This document shows, in pieces, positions 8,996-17,171 of a stretch of 64,000 bases of DNA (positions are counted from its first letter, which is position 1; every line of letters starts with the position of its first letter). The notes beneath the pieces were generated by a model that was not told where the DNA came from, searched no databases, and saw only the letters and a list, made by a program, of their open reading frames with translations. Source of the DNA: Lysobacter sp. yr284 (GTDB lineage Bacteria > Pseudomonadota > Gammaproteobacteria > Xanthomonadales > Xanthomonadaceae); the NCBI RefSeq assembly GCF_900107375.1, contig NZ_FNPT01000005.1, forward strand, positions 248,001-312,000, read 5' to 3'. A program made the position numbers and the translations under genes.

Positions 8996-9241
8996 ATGCC
9001 CCGAAGAACCGCGCCCGCGATCCCCGCGCACTACGTCCTGCTGCCCGCCGACGCCTACCACGGCCTGCAAGCCTTCCGCGACGAACTGATCGGCATCGCC
9101 CAGACCATCGACCCCGCCACCGCCCCGTCGCCCGACCTGCGCAGCAAACCCGAACGATCGCGCCGCCGCGCCCTGGCCCACGTGTTCCGCCTGTGGGCCG
9201 ACCAAGTCCACGGCAACCTGCAGACCGCCCGCGCCGACTAA
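8996..9241 (+). CDS. Orphan 81-residue protein downstream of antisense-controlled leader
   Basis: Unknown small soluble protein. The start at 8996 is supported by an excellent Shine-Dalgarno (GGAGAGGAG, 8979-8987). The sequence has the core YVLLPADAYHGLQAFRDELIG, an Arg-rich stretch SKPERSRRRALAHVF and a helical C-terminus. It is the only ORF with a good ribosome binding site behind the C4-like leader, so it is the likely regulated product. In phages P1 and P7 the corresponding position holds growth-inhibiting or antirepressor genes; no homology to those is visible here. An overlapping ORF from 8977 is judged a shadow. Confidence 0.65.
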   Translation: MPRRTAPAIPAHYVLLPADAYHGLQAFRDELIGIAQTIDPATAPSPDLRSKPERSRRRALAHVFRLWADQVHGNLQTARAD

Positions 9242-9356
9242 GCCCCTTCACCGCCCACCGGTCGCCGTCCAGCCGGCGGCGACCTTCGGCCCCGCCCCAG
9301 ACGCGCCCCGAACCGCCGCGAACGCACGCCGCGCCGCCTCAATCGCAACGCTCCCA

Positions 9357-9650
9357 GGCTTGCGCGCAAGCCGATCCGGGCCAGCCGCAAGCCACCGCGC
9401 TCCGCCGTCGGCCCGTGCCGCCCGGGCGCAAGCCCCGAACTGCCGGCCGCAAGCCGTCCAGCCTTGCGATGCCGCGTCTTTTCGCTTTGCGCGCCGGCCA
9501 AATCGCGTTGCCCGCAACACCCGATGCATCGGCCGCAAGCCTTTTTGCCTTGCGCGCAGCGCCGAATGGATCGTGGCCGCAAGCTCCGGAGCGTTGCGCG
9601 CAAGCCTTCCGGGTTGCGCGCAAGGCCATCCGTCTTGCGCGCAACGCTCA
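9357..9650. repeat. Cluster of TTGCGCGCAA palindromes
   Basis: This gene-free stretch (9242-9784) repeats short words of the form (G/C)TTGCGCGCAA(G/C) and GGCCGCAAGC. The clearest are a 16-base perfect palindrome GGCTTGCGCGCAAGCC at 9357-9372 and copies of TTGCGCGCAA at 9594, 9614 and 9635, spaced 20 and 21 bases (two helical turns). Several half-copies lie between. Arg-rich ORFs on both strands are by-products of this composition. No coding function is proposed. Confidence 0.6.
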
Positions 9651-9784
9651 GCGGACCTGCCGCGAGACGCATCCGCTCGCGGCCGGGATTCGGCGGTTTG
9701 CGGCCGGCCGACTTCGTCTGGCGCGCTTGCGTCCGCAAGCCTACGAGCCGCTATCCGGCGATGCATCCGAACGTGAGCAGGCGT

Positions 9785-10375
9785 TCATCCGCCGCAGCCC
9801 AAGGTCGCGACGAGCTCAATCGGCTGCGCCCGAGGCGGGAATCGCCAGCCCTCGACGACACGGCCCGCGCGCCGGTCGCAGTTTGGATCGCGCGACGACT
9901 GCCTGAACCTGACATCTGCGGCCGCACCATCGGGCGAGACAACGAACTGGACTTTCACCCTGGGCCCCGCCGGATCGCCAAGCTTGCCGGCCTTGTCGTT
10001 TATCGGCTTCGGCGCAGCGCCTGCCGAATGGATCAGCGCCAGCACATCAAGCGCAGGGCCCTGGCCCCAGGAAGCATTCCCCGAGCGCTTGCTTACGACG
10101 ATCTTGTCCTTGCCAGGGGCGCCTTCGATTCCGGTAAACGGCGTGACCTCCCACTCGGAGCTTCGCTCCACCGCGGGCGCAACCGGCCCACAGCCGGCGA
10201 TGTGGCGCCGGCAATAGAATTGCGCGATGACGCCGGCCTGGCGTTGCGTGACGCCCGATTGGAGATCGACCGGACCGATCTCGTCGGCCAGATCCCGCGC
10301 CACCGTCTTGATCTCTTGCGCGTTCGCGAACGAGCAAGTGCCGAGCAACAGAACCGACAAGACGGTTTTTTTCAT
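9785..10375 (-). CDS. Exported protein with TonB-C-terminal-like domain
   Basis: Periplasmic protein of 196 residues with a clear signal peptide (MKKTVLSVLLLGTCSFANA, cleavage before QE). A middle region with Cys residues (FYCRRHIAGCGP) is followed by a C-terminal block VKVQFVVSPDGAAADVRF then VVEGWRFPP. Its pattern resembles the TonB C-terminal or energy-transducer fold. The ATG at 10375 is chosen because it starts the signal peptide; the longer in-frame ORF is non-coding upstream. There is no TonB-like transmembrane anchor or Pro-rich arm, so a true energy transducer is unlikely. Lies downstream of another exported unknown on the same strand. Confidence 0.75.
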   Translation of the reverse strand: MKKTVLSVLLLGTCSFANAQEIKTVARDLADEIGPVDLQSGVTQRQAGVIAQFYCRRHIAGCGPVAPAVERSSEWEVTPFTGIEGAPGKDKIVVSKRSGNASWGQGPALDVLALIHSAGAAPKPINDKAGKLGDPAGPRVKVQFVVSPDGAAADVRFRQSSRDPNCDRRAGRVVEGWRFPPRAQPIELVATLGCGG

Positions 10376-10490
10376 TAGCCCAATTGTCCATGTACGGGCG
10401 CCGATCTTCGCGGCGGGTCCGGCCGCAAAGGCAGGGCCGCGTTGCCGGGGCTTGAACCTCGCAGCCCGCCCCGATGATTCGAGCTCCGGC

Positions 10491-11015
10491 CTAATCGGGG
10501 TGCTGGGGGAACGTGTCCTTTTGCATGCGCGTGCACCCGCCGTTCCGGGTGAAGAACGGGGGCGCGACCGCGATTTCGCTATGGCATCGGTATCCGACGT
10601 CGTACTGGACCCGCCGATACTTGAATCCGAACTTCTTCTGCAGCGAATCCAGAACGCAGGATGCCCGCAAGTCCCCTGCCCGTAGCAGACAGTGCTTCGC
10701 CGCGCGCGCGACGATGCGCTGTGCCGTGTCGTGCCTGCGCTTTGTGTAGCCCTCGTCGGGATCGAGGAAATAGAACAAGACGAAGGCGGCGTCCCATGCT
10801 TCTGCAGACGACTTGGCACCGACCCCCATTACTTCCTGACACCAATCGCCCCCGCAGAACTCGATGGAGCCTTCCGCGGCACGAGGCCAGTATTTCGCTG
10901 CCGGATAATCGCTTTTGAGCGTTTCCAGCGCCTGCAACGCATCGGGAGCCGCGTGGACAGCGGGAACGGTCGCGAGCGATGCAATAAGCGAAGCACAAAC
11001 GGCGAGTAGGCGCAT
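10491..11015 (-). CDS. Exported protein of unknown function
   Basis: A 174-residue protein with a signal peptide (MRLLAVCASLIASLATVPAV, cleavage near HAA). The mature part has four or more Cys (EFCGGDWCQEV, KHCLLRAGDLRASCVLD, GYRCHSE), consistent with disulfide bonds in the periplasm. No family recognised. The base composition is slightly less GC-rich than that of its neighbours. The next gene on the strand, 115 bases away, is also a small exported protein, so the two may be co-transcribed. Confidence 0.7.
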   Translation of the reverse strand: MRLLAVCASLIASLATVPAVHAAPDALQALETLKSDYPAAKYWPRAAEGSIEFCGGDWCQEVMGVGAKSSAEAWDAAFVLFYFLDPDEGYTKRRHDTAQRIVARAAKHCLLRAGDLRASCVLDSLQKKFGFKYRRVQYDVGYRCHSEIAVAPPFFTRNGGCTRMQKDTFPQHPD

Positions 11016-11257
11016 GGCATCACCAAGTTGCTGGAGCGCGCGGAGCAGGCGGGTACGCTGCAACGCGATCATCGGCCAAGCCGTCCGGCGACACAAGAAT
11101 CGGGTGGCTCGGCTTCGGCTTCCAGCGGGTCATGCCGCTCGCTTCACGAGGGCAAATGCACGAAGCCGCGCCTTGCGACACCGCCCAGGCCTGGCCGGCT
11201 CACGTCCAGACGAGTACGTATCAGGCCGACCCGACCCCAGCCAAAGCTCCGATCAAG

Positions 11258-11285
11258 CAAACGCCCCGCACTGGCGGGGCTTTGC
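11258..11285 (-). terminator. Terminator after the MFS gene
   Basis: On the minus strand the stem GCCCCGC-CAGT-GCGGGGC with GTTTGCTT after it lies directly behind the MFS stop codon at 11298. The arms are flanked by AAAC/CTTTG on the plus strand. Confidence 0.6.
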
Positions 11286-11297
11286 TTTCGAACCCGC

Positions 11298-12491
11298 TCA
11301 GCCGGCGCCTTCCGGCTCGGGCTCGGGTTCCGCCGCCTGCCCCACCGACATCAGCACCACCCCCACCACCACCGACAGCCCGACCAGCGCCGCCGCTGCA
11401 TACCCCACCCCGCCGACGCCGACCGCATCGATCACCCGCCCGCCGATGATCGCGCCGACGCCGATGCCGAGGTTCGCGCCGGACACGTTGAGCGCGGCGG
11501 CGAACGCCGGGGCCTGCGGGGCGGACTTCATCACCCGCACGTGGCTGACCGGGAACAGCGCGGCCTGGGTGATGCCCCACAGGGCCAAGGCGACGGCGAA
11601 CAGCGGCAGGGTCTGCACCGACGGCACCACCAGCACCAGGCCCATCGCCAGCGGCACGCTGAAGATCAGCGAGGCGCGCAGCGGGTGGCGATCGACGATG
11701 CGCCCGCCCAGGGTGTTGCCGATCAGGCCGACCGCGCCGAAGGCCATCAGCGCCCAGCCGACCACCGAGCCGTTGAAGCCGGCCAGGCGCTCGAACATGT
11801 CGGCCAGATAGGTGTAGGCGGTGAACATGCCGGCGAACAGGATCACCGACATCAGCACGTGGCCGACCACGCGCGGGTCGCGCAGCACGCGGAACTGTTC
11901 GCCCAGCTTCGGCGGCTGCGCGCCGCGGCTGTCGGGCAGGAAGGCGTAGAGCATGCCGGCCTTGAGCAAGGACGCGACGGCGAGCGCGACGAACGCGGCG
12001 CGCCAGCCGAACGCGTCGGCGATCAGGGTGCCGGTGGGGACGCCGATCACGGTGGCGCAGATCACGCCGAAGGAGATCATCGAGATCGCCTTGCCGGCGC
12101 GATCCTGGCCGGCGATATCGACCGCGGTTTCGCTGGCCAGCGCCCAGAACACCGGCACGCCGAGCGCGGGGATCAGGCGCGCGAGCGCCATCACCCCGAG
12201 GTTCGGCGCCATCGCCGCGACCACGTTGGAGGCGGCGAACAGCAGCAGCACGATGATGAAAAGGCGCTTGCGCTCGAAGCGGGCGAAATAGGCGGTGAGG
12301 AACGGGCCGCTGGCGGCGACCGCGAAGGCGAACAGGGTCACCAGCAGGCCGGCCTGCGACACGCTCACGCCGAGGTCGCGCGAGAGCGAGGGCAGCAGGC
12401 CGACGAGGATGAATTCGGTCGTCAGCACGGTGAAGCCGGCGGCCGAGAGCAGGATCAGGGGCAGTAACACGGCGGACTCCAAAGACGGCAT
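11298..12491 (-). CDS. MFS transporter, drug/metabolite efflux (DHA1-like)
   Basis: Twelve-helix inner-membrane transporter of 397 residues, the usual length for MFS exporters of the DHA1/AraJ type, probably a proton antiporter. The N-terminal half has [20 protein letters not shown] and the MFS A-like loop [10 protein letters not shown]. The second half has [15 protein letters not shown]. The C-terminus is short and acidic/proline-rich ([12 protein letters not shown]). The start at 12491 begins the first membrane helix. The substrate cannot be deduced, and no regulator is adjacent. Confidence 0.85.
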   Translation of the reverse strand: MPSLESAVLLPLILLSAAGFTVLTTEFILVGLLPSLSRDLGVSVSQAGLLVTLFAFAVAASGPFLTAYFARFERKRLFIIVLLLFAASNVVAAMAPNLGVMALARLIPALGVPVFWALASETAVDIAGQDRAGKAISMISFGVICATVIGVPTGTLIADAFGWRAAFVALAVASLLKAGMLYAFLPDSRGAQPPKLGEQFRVLRDPRVVGHVLMSVILFAGMFTAYTYLADMFERLAGFNGSVVGWALMAFGAVGLIGNTLGGRIVDRHPLRASLIFSVPLAMGLVLVVPSVQTLPLFAVALALWGITQAALFPVSHVRVMKSAPQAPAFAAALNVSGANLGIGVGAIIGGRVIDAVGVGGVGYAAAALVGLSVVVGVVLMSVGQAAEPEPEPEGAG

Positions 12492-12767
12492 GTCGCCGGC
12501 GCGCGCGATTGCGCGCCGGAGCGACGAGGAAGAGAAGGGATTCGCAGGGAACCGGGCCGGCGTGGCGTGGCCGGCGAGTGCGTGCACTCTAGGCGGGCGC
12601 GAGGGCGGGATAAACCGCAACGCCGCGCCGGTATTGTTCCGGAGCGGGGACAATGCGCGCAAGCCCTGGCGTTGCTGGGTTTGGCGGGTTCGGCGCGGAT
12701 CGGGACTGTTTATCCCGGATCGCGAACTAGTAGCGCGCGACCGGGTGCGGCACAGTGGCCGGCGCTC

Positions 12768-12850
12768 GTGGGAGGGCCTTCAGGCCCGATGCTGTCCGCT
12801 CAGGTCGCAGCGATCCGAAACAAGCGCATCGGGCCTGAAGGCCCTCCCGC
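12768..12850. repeat. Family A palindromic repeat, copy 1
   Basis: Inverted ends GTGGGAGGGCCTTCAGGCCC and GGGCCTGAAGGCCCTCCCGC flank a 40-base centre containing CTCAGGTCGCAGCGATC. A third half-copy follows at about 12864-12888. The 475-base gap 12492-12966 holds nothing else that I recognise. Confidence 0.85.
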
Positions 12851-12966
12851 AAAAGCAGGGAACCTCGGGCCCGGAGGCCCTCCCACCCGTTCGCCGACAC
12901 CCGTCACACCGCCTGAAACATCGCCGGCCTAGGCTCGACGCCCTGTCCAACCCGAGGCGACCCGAC

Positions 12967-13566
12967 ATGGCAAAGGTTCTGGTGCTTTATTACTCCGCGT
13001 ACGGCCACTGCGAAAAGATGGCCGAAGCCGTCGCCGAGGGCGCGCGCGAAGCCGGCGCGCAGGTCGACATCAAGCGCGTGCCCGAGCTGGTGCCCGAGGA
13101 CGTCGCGCGCAAGTCGCACTACAAGCTCGACCAGGCCGCGCCGGTCGCCCAGATCGCCGACCTGGAGCACTACGACGCCATCGTCGTCGGCACCGGCACG
13201 CGCTTCGGCCGGATGTCTTCGCAGATGGCCAACTTCCTCGACCAGGCCGGCGGGCTGTGGGCCAAGGGCGCGCTGCACGGCAAGGTCGGCGCGGCGTTCA
13301 CGTCCACCGCGACCCAGCACGGCGGCCAGGAGACCACGCTGTTCTCGATCATCACCAACCTGCTGCACTTCGGCATGGTGATCGTCGGCCTGAACTACGG
13401 CTATTCCGGGCAGATGCGCCTGGACGAGGTCACCGGCGGCTCGCCGTACGGCACTACCACCATCACCGGCGGCGACGGCTCGCGCCAGCCGACCCAGAAC
13501 GAACTCGACGCGGCGCGCTACCAGGGCCGCGAAGTGGCGCAGACGGCGCTGAAGCTGCACGGCTGA
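12967..13566 (+). CDS. wrbA: NAD(P)H:quinone oxidoreductase, WrbA type
   Basis: Flavodoxin-fold FMN enzyme that reduces quinones by two electrons, thought to protect against oxidative stress. It has 199 residues, the usual WrbA length. Motifs are the FMN phosphate loop [20 protein letters not shown] (residues 6-25), [20 protein letters not shown] (about 78-97), [12 protein letters not shown] (about 115-126) and the tail [14 protein letters not shown]. The ATG at 12967 gives the canonical [10 protein letters not shown] start. Monocistronic between two family A repeats. Confidence 0.95.
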   Translation: MAKVLVLYYSAYGHCEKMAEAVAEGAREAGAQVDIKRVPELVPEDVARKSHYKLDQAAPVAQIADLEHYDAIVVGTGTRFGRMSSQMANFLDQAGGLWAKGALHGKVGAAFTSTATQHGGQETTLFSIITNLLHFGMVIVGLNYGYSGQMRLDEVTGGSPYGTTTITGGDGSRQPTQNELDAARYQGREVAQTALKLHG

Positions 13567-13660
13567 GTTCGGCCGCCGCGTCGCGCCCGCGCTGGGTTGC
13601 GCCGGTGGCGGATGCGGCGATTCGATTCGCCGGCGCGGCTTCGGCGGATGGAAGCGGTTT

Positions 13661-13734
13661 GTGGGAGGGCCTTCAGGCCCGACGCCTTTCGATCAGCTCG
13701 GAACGAAAAGCGTCGGGCCTGAAGGCCCTCCCAC
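13661..13734. repeat. Family A palindromic repeat, copy 2
   Basis: GTGGGAGGGCCTTCAGGCCC at the left is matched by its exact complement at 13715-13734, with a 34-base centre. It lies between wrbA and the convergent DUF1304 gene, where the RNA hairpin could act as a bidirectional terminator. Confidence 0.85.
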
Positions 13735-13789
13735 AACAGCAGGCCGCGCTACAGGTCCCGCATGCCGGCGGCCTGAGCGGCCGCCGCGA

Positions 13790-14140
13790 TCACAGCAGCC
13801 ACCACGCCGCCAGCGCGGCGATCGCCGGCACGGCCTGCACGTAGAAGATCCGGCGGCTGACGGTCGCCGCGCCGAACGCGCCGGCGACCACCACGCAGGC
13901 CAGGAAGAACGTCGCCACGTCCTGGCGCGCGCACACCAGCGCCCACACCAGGCCGGCGACCAGGAAGCCGTTGTAGAGCCCCTGGTTGGCCGCCAGCACC
14001 TTGGTCTGCTCGGCCTTGTCCGCGTTCATGCGGAAGGTCTTCATGCCCAGCGGTTTGGTCCACAGGAACATTTCCAGGACCAGGAACCAGGTGTGCAGCA
14101 GGGCGACCAGGGCGGTCAGGGCGACGGCTAGCCAGGGCAT
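13790..14140 (-). CDS. DUF1304 family membrane protein
   Basis: Integral membrane protein of 116 residues with four predicted helices and the typical DUF1304 core (MFLWTKPLGMKTFRMN, then LAANQGLYNGFLVAGL). The family is common in proteobacteria but its role is unknown. The start at 14140 (MPWLAVALTALVALLH) begins with the first helix. Stands alone, convergent with wrbA. Confidence 0.88.
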   Translation of the reverse strand: MPWLAVALTALVALLHTWFLVLEMFLWTKPLGMKTFRMNADKAEQTKVLAANQGLYNGFLVAGLVWALVCARQDVATFFLACVVVAGAFGAATVSRRIFYVQAVPAIAALAAWWLL

Positions 14141-14253
14141 GGGGCGGGCTCTGAAGTAAGAAAGCGCAGCATAAGCCCTGGGCGAGAGTTTGCGCCGAGG
14201 CGTGGGGCGCGCCATGCCTTCCGGGGCCAGCGGCCCCTCGCCCCGTTGCGACG

Positions 14254-14348
14254 GTAGGAGCGACGCAAGTCGCGACCGCGGCAACGCGACTACGACGCGA
14301 CCTGCGCGATGGCTGCGTTTTTGCGGTCGCGACGTGCGTCGCTCCTAC
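14254..14348. repeat. Family C palindromic repeat, GTAGGAGCGACGCAAGTCGCG
   Basis: The left arm GTAGGAGCGACGCAAGTCGC is matched by the diverged inverted right arm GCGACGTGCGTCGCTCCTAC, separated by about 55 bases. Half-copies of the same family occur at 20894 and 41326. The gap 14141-14487 holds no gene otherwise. Confidence 0.75.
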
Positions 14349-14487
14349 AGGGGGCGTACCGCGGCGGCTTTCGTCGTTGTTTTGTGGCGTGTGGAAGCGG
14401 GCGATGCCGTTGGATCGCGCCCTTCCGCAACGACGGCAAGCATCACCGCCCCGTCCGCACCGACGCGAGGACGCAACCCGCCCCAGC

Positions 14488-15615
14488 TCAACCGCCCTGC
14501 TTCTCCTGCGCATGCCACGCCGCCAGCACCTCGGCCTCGCGCTGCGCCGACAACCCGGCCTTGGGTTTGGCCCGGCGCTCTTGCGGCAGCTTGCGCCACC
14601 ACGCCAGGGTGTCGCGCACGGTGTCGCGCAGCGGCCGGTAGCCCAGGCCCGCCGCGCGCGCCTTGTTCACCGAGGTGCGGCCGAAGCCGGCGTACTCGCC
14701 GCGGGCGGGAATCCACACCGGCATGTCGCTCCACGGCGCCACTTTCTGCGCTTCGAGGAAATCCGCCGGCGCCCAGGTCAGGGTCGACTTCTTGCCCGCG
14801 GCCTTCTGTGATTCGCGCAGCAGCGCGCCCATGGTCAGCGCGCCCGGCTCGGCGTCGGCGTTGTAGATGCCGACGTGGCCGCGCTCGATGCACGCCAGCA
14901 GGAACGCGGCGAGGTCGCGCACGTCGATGAACTGGGTCGGGTCCTCGGCGCTGCCGGGCGCGAGGATCTCGCCGCCGCGGTCGGCGCGCGCCGGCCAGTA
15001 GGTGAAGCGGTCGCTGTTGTCGCCCGGCCCAACGATCAGGCCCGGCCGCACCACCGTCGTGCGGCCCGGCAGTTCGGCCTCGGCCGCCTTCTCGCACAAG
15101 GCCTTGAGGCCGCCGTAGGTCTCGCCGGTGACTTCGGTGACGTTGGGATCGGACAGCACCGCCAGCGCCGAGGTCTCGTCGGACGGCGCGTCGTTCTTGG
15201 CGTAGACCGAGATGGTCGAGACCAACAGATACTGCTTGACCTTCGGCGCGAGCGACTTCGCCGAGCGGGTCACGTCGGCGGGAATATAGGCCGAGGTATC
15301 CAGCACCGCATCCCACGTGCGCTCGCCTTCCAGCGCCGAAAGATCGGTCTTGCGGTCGCCGTGCAGTTGTTCGATGTCGCGATAGTCCTCGCCGGAGAAC
15401 TTGTCCGGGTTGGTCTTGCCGCGATTGAACAGGGTCAGGGTGTGCCCGCGCTTGCGCGCGGCTTCGACGAAATGCGGGCCGAGGAAGCCGGTGCCGCCGA
15501 GCACCAGCAGTTTCAGCGGTTGCGGCTTGGCGGCGGCGAGCGCGCCGGCGGGCAACGCGAGCAGGCTCGCGGCAGCCGCGCCGGCGGCGAGGAATTCGCG
15601 GCGATCGATGGTCAT
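14488..15615 (-). CDS. Tat-exported NAD-dependent epimerase/dehydratase-like protein
   Basis: Extended short-chain dehydrogenase/reductase of 375 residues. The N-terminus MTIDRREFLAAGAAAASLLA is a twin-arginine signal followed by an Ala-rich h-region, so export in folded form is predicted. The Rossmann motif is LVLGGTGFLGPHFVEAA (about residues 36-52), and the catalytic pair is Ser in VSTISVY and Tyr-Lys in ETYGGLKAL, so the active site is intact. Closest in style to the NAD-dependent epimerase/CSP41-like group; the substrate is unknown. The ATG overlaps the stop of the upstream transporter by four bases (ATGA), so the two are translationally coupled. Confidence 0.85.
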   Translation of the reverse strand: MTIDRREFLAAGAAAASLLALPAGALAAAKPQPLKLLVLGGTGFLGPHFVEAARKRGHTLTLFNRGKTNPDKFSGEDYRDIEQLHGDRKTDLSALEGERTWDAVLDTSAYIPADVTRSAKSLAPKVKQYLLVSTISVYAKNDAPSDETSALAVLSDPNVTEVTGETYGGLKALCEKAAEAELPGRTTVVRPGLIVGPGDNSDRFTYWPARADRGGEILAPGSAEDPTQFIDVRDLAAFLLACIERGHVGIYNADAEPGALTMGALLRESQKAAGKKSTLTWAPADFLEAQKVAPWSDMPVWIPARGEYAGFGRTSVNKARAAGLGYRPLRDTVRDTLAWWRKLPQERRAKPKAGLSAQREAEVLAAWHAQEKQGG

Positions 15616-16958
15616 GCGGCACCTCGTGGGTTGGGTTCGGTAACGGAGGAAACGGGGTCGGCCGCGCCCGTCAGGCCGCGTTGCGCGCGCACGATGCTCC
15701 AGGCGCCGGCGGTCATGCCGGCGGCGGCGAGCGCGCCGGCGGCGAACACGGCTTGGGTGCCGAGCAAGGCGACCGCCTTGTGCACCCAGACGAAGGCCAG
15801 GTCGGTGCCGCGGAACACCGCGGTGTCGATCACCGCCTTGCCTTTGTAGCGCGACGGCCGGTCCATGCGCGTGTACAGCGTCTCGCGCGCCGGCTTGGAC
15901 AGGGCGAATTCGCTGGCGCGCTGCGCGACCTGCACCACCGCCACCATCATCGGCAGCGGCGAGGCCATCAGCGCGGCGAAGCCGAGCATCAGGATCAACC
16001 CCGGCATCAGCAGCGCCGGGGCGACGCCGTGGCGGTCGAGCAGCCAGCGCGTGAGCAACAGTTGGGTCAGGATCGCCAGCAGGTTCACCGCGCTGTCGAT
16101 GCGGGCGAAATAGCGCGTGGCGGCTTCGGCGCTGGGGTAGAACTCGCGCGCGATCGCCGACTGCTGGTTGTACAGCAGCGTGGCCGCGCCGACGCTGAAA
16201 AACAGGGTGATCGCCATCGCCCGCAGCGCCGGCCGCTGCCACACCAGCTTCAGGCCGGCCCAGACCGAACCGCCCATCGCGCCCTCGCCGCTGGCCAGCC
16301 CGTGCGCGCGCTCGCGCGCCACCGCCCACGGCCGCAGGCGCACCACGCACAGCACGCACACCGACAGGAACCCGGCCGAGACCAGCAGCAGGTTGGCCAC
16401 GCCCAGCGGCTGCACCAGCCACTGCGTCAGCATCGGCCCGAGCACCGCGCCGGCGGTGCCGCCGGCGCCGATGTAGCCGTACAGGCGCCGCGCCTGGCGG
16501 TCGTCGAACACGTCGGCCATGTAGCTCCAGAACACCGTCACCGCGAACAGGTTGAAGATCGCGGTCCAGACGAAGAACACCATGCCGCGCCCCGGCACGC
16601 CGGCGTGGAAGGCCCAGTGGAAGCCGAACAGGCAGACGATGAACACGCCGTACACCAGCGGCAGCAGCGCGCGCCGCGGGAAGCGCGCGACCAGCGCGCC
16701 GTACACCGGCTGCAGCGCCAGCATCGCCACGAAGGTGCAGGTGAACAGCACCTGCAGCACGAAGTCCTTGAGCTCCCAGCCGTGGCCGCGCGCGAACTCG
16801 ATCCAGGCGTGCGGGAACACGGTGGCGGCGTCGGCCGAGGCGCCCATCGCGTCGCGCACCGGGCGCAGCACGTAGTAGCCGCACAGCAGGCAGAAGAAGT
16901 AGAGCAGCGACCACCACAGCGGCGGCGTCTGCGACAAGGCGCGACGCAGGCCGCTCAT
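15612..16958 (-). CDS. Twelve-helix transporter, nucleotide-translocase (Npt/Tlc)-like MFS protein A
   Basis: Inner-membrane protein of 448 residues. It begins PLWWSLLYFFCLLCGYYVLRPVRDAMG, the hallmark of proteins grouped with ATP/ADP translocases (Tlc/Npt) and annotated either as such or as MFS. Further shared motifs with the paralogue at 19257 are FFVWTAIFNLFAVTVFWSYM, GYIGAGGTAGAVLGPMLT and a C-terminal YKGKAVIDTAVFRGTDL. The substrate is unproven; nucleotides are suggested only by the family resemblance. It forms a two-gene coupled unit with the downstream Tat-signal epimerase. Confidence 0.75.
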   Translation of the reverse strand: MSGLRRALSQTPPLWWSLLYFFCLLCGYYVLRPVRDAMGASADAATVFPHAWIEFARGHGWELKDFVLQVLFTCTFVAMLALQPVYGALVARFPRRALLPLVYGVFIVCLFGFHWAFHAGVPGRGMVFFVWTAIFNLFAVTVFWSYMADVFDDRQARRLYGYIGAGGTAGAVLGPMLTQWLVQPLGVANLLLVSAGFLSVCVLCVVRLRPWAVARERAHGLASGEGAMGGSVWAGLKLVWQRPALRAMAITLFFSVGAATLLYNQQSAIAREFYPSAEAATRYFARIDSAVNLLAILTQLLLTRWLLDRHGVAPALLMPGLILMLGFAALMASPLPMMVAVVQVAQRASEFALSKPARETLYTRMDRPSRYKGKAVIDTAVFRGTDLAFVWVHKAVALLGTQAVFAAGALAAAGMTAGAWSIVRAQRGLTGAADPVSSVTEPNPRGAA

Positions 16959-17171
16959 GCGCGCGCTCCGCGCCGGCCAAGCGTCGCCCAGGGTTCATCC
17001 CCGCCGCGCCGCGCGCCGTCCGGCGCGCACGCACGACCGCATCCGCACCGCCCGCAAGGCTCGCGCATGGCCGCCACTCCCGTTTCCCGCAGACAAGCTA
17101 GCGCTGGGCGAACGGCGGCGGCGTCTGCGGATGGTCATCCCGACCTTCGGCATAGGCCGCGGACGCGTCGC

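Noticed and set aside
8742-9089. 115-residue frame through the antisense RNA and leader
   Set aside because: It would translate through an intrinsic terminator and RNA hairpins; the leader's conservation is explained better as RNA. A short leader peptide cannot be excluded.
9238-9738. Arg/Ala/Gly-rich minus-strand frame of 166 residues
   Set aside because: Arises from the repeated TTGCGCGCAA/GGCCGC words; no start signal or family resemblance.
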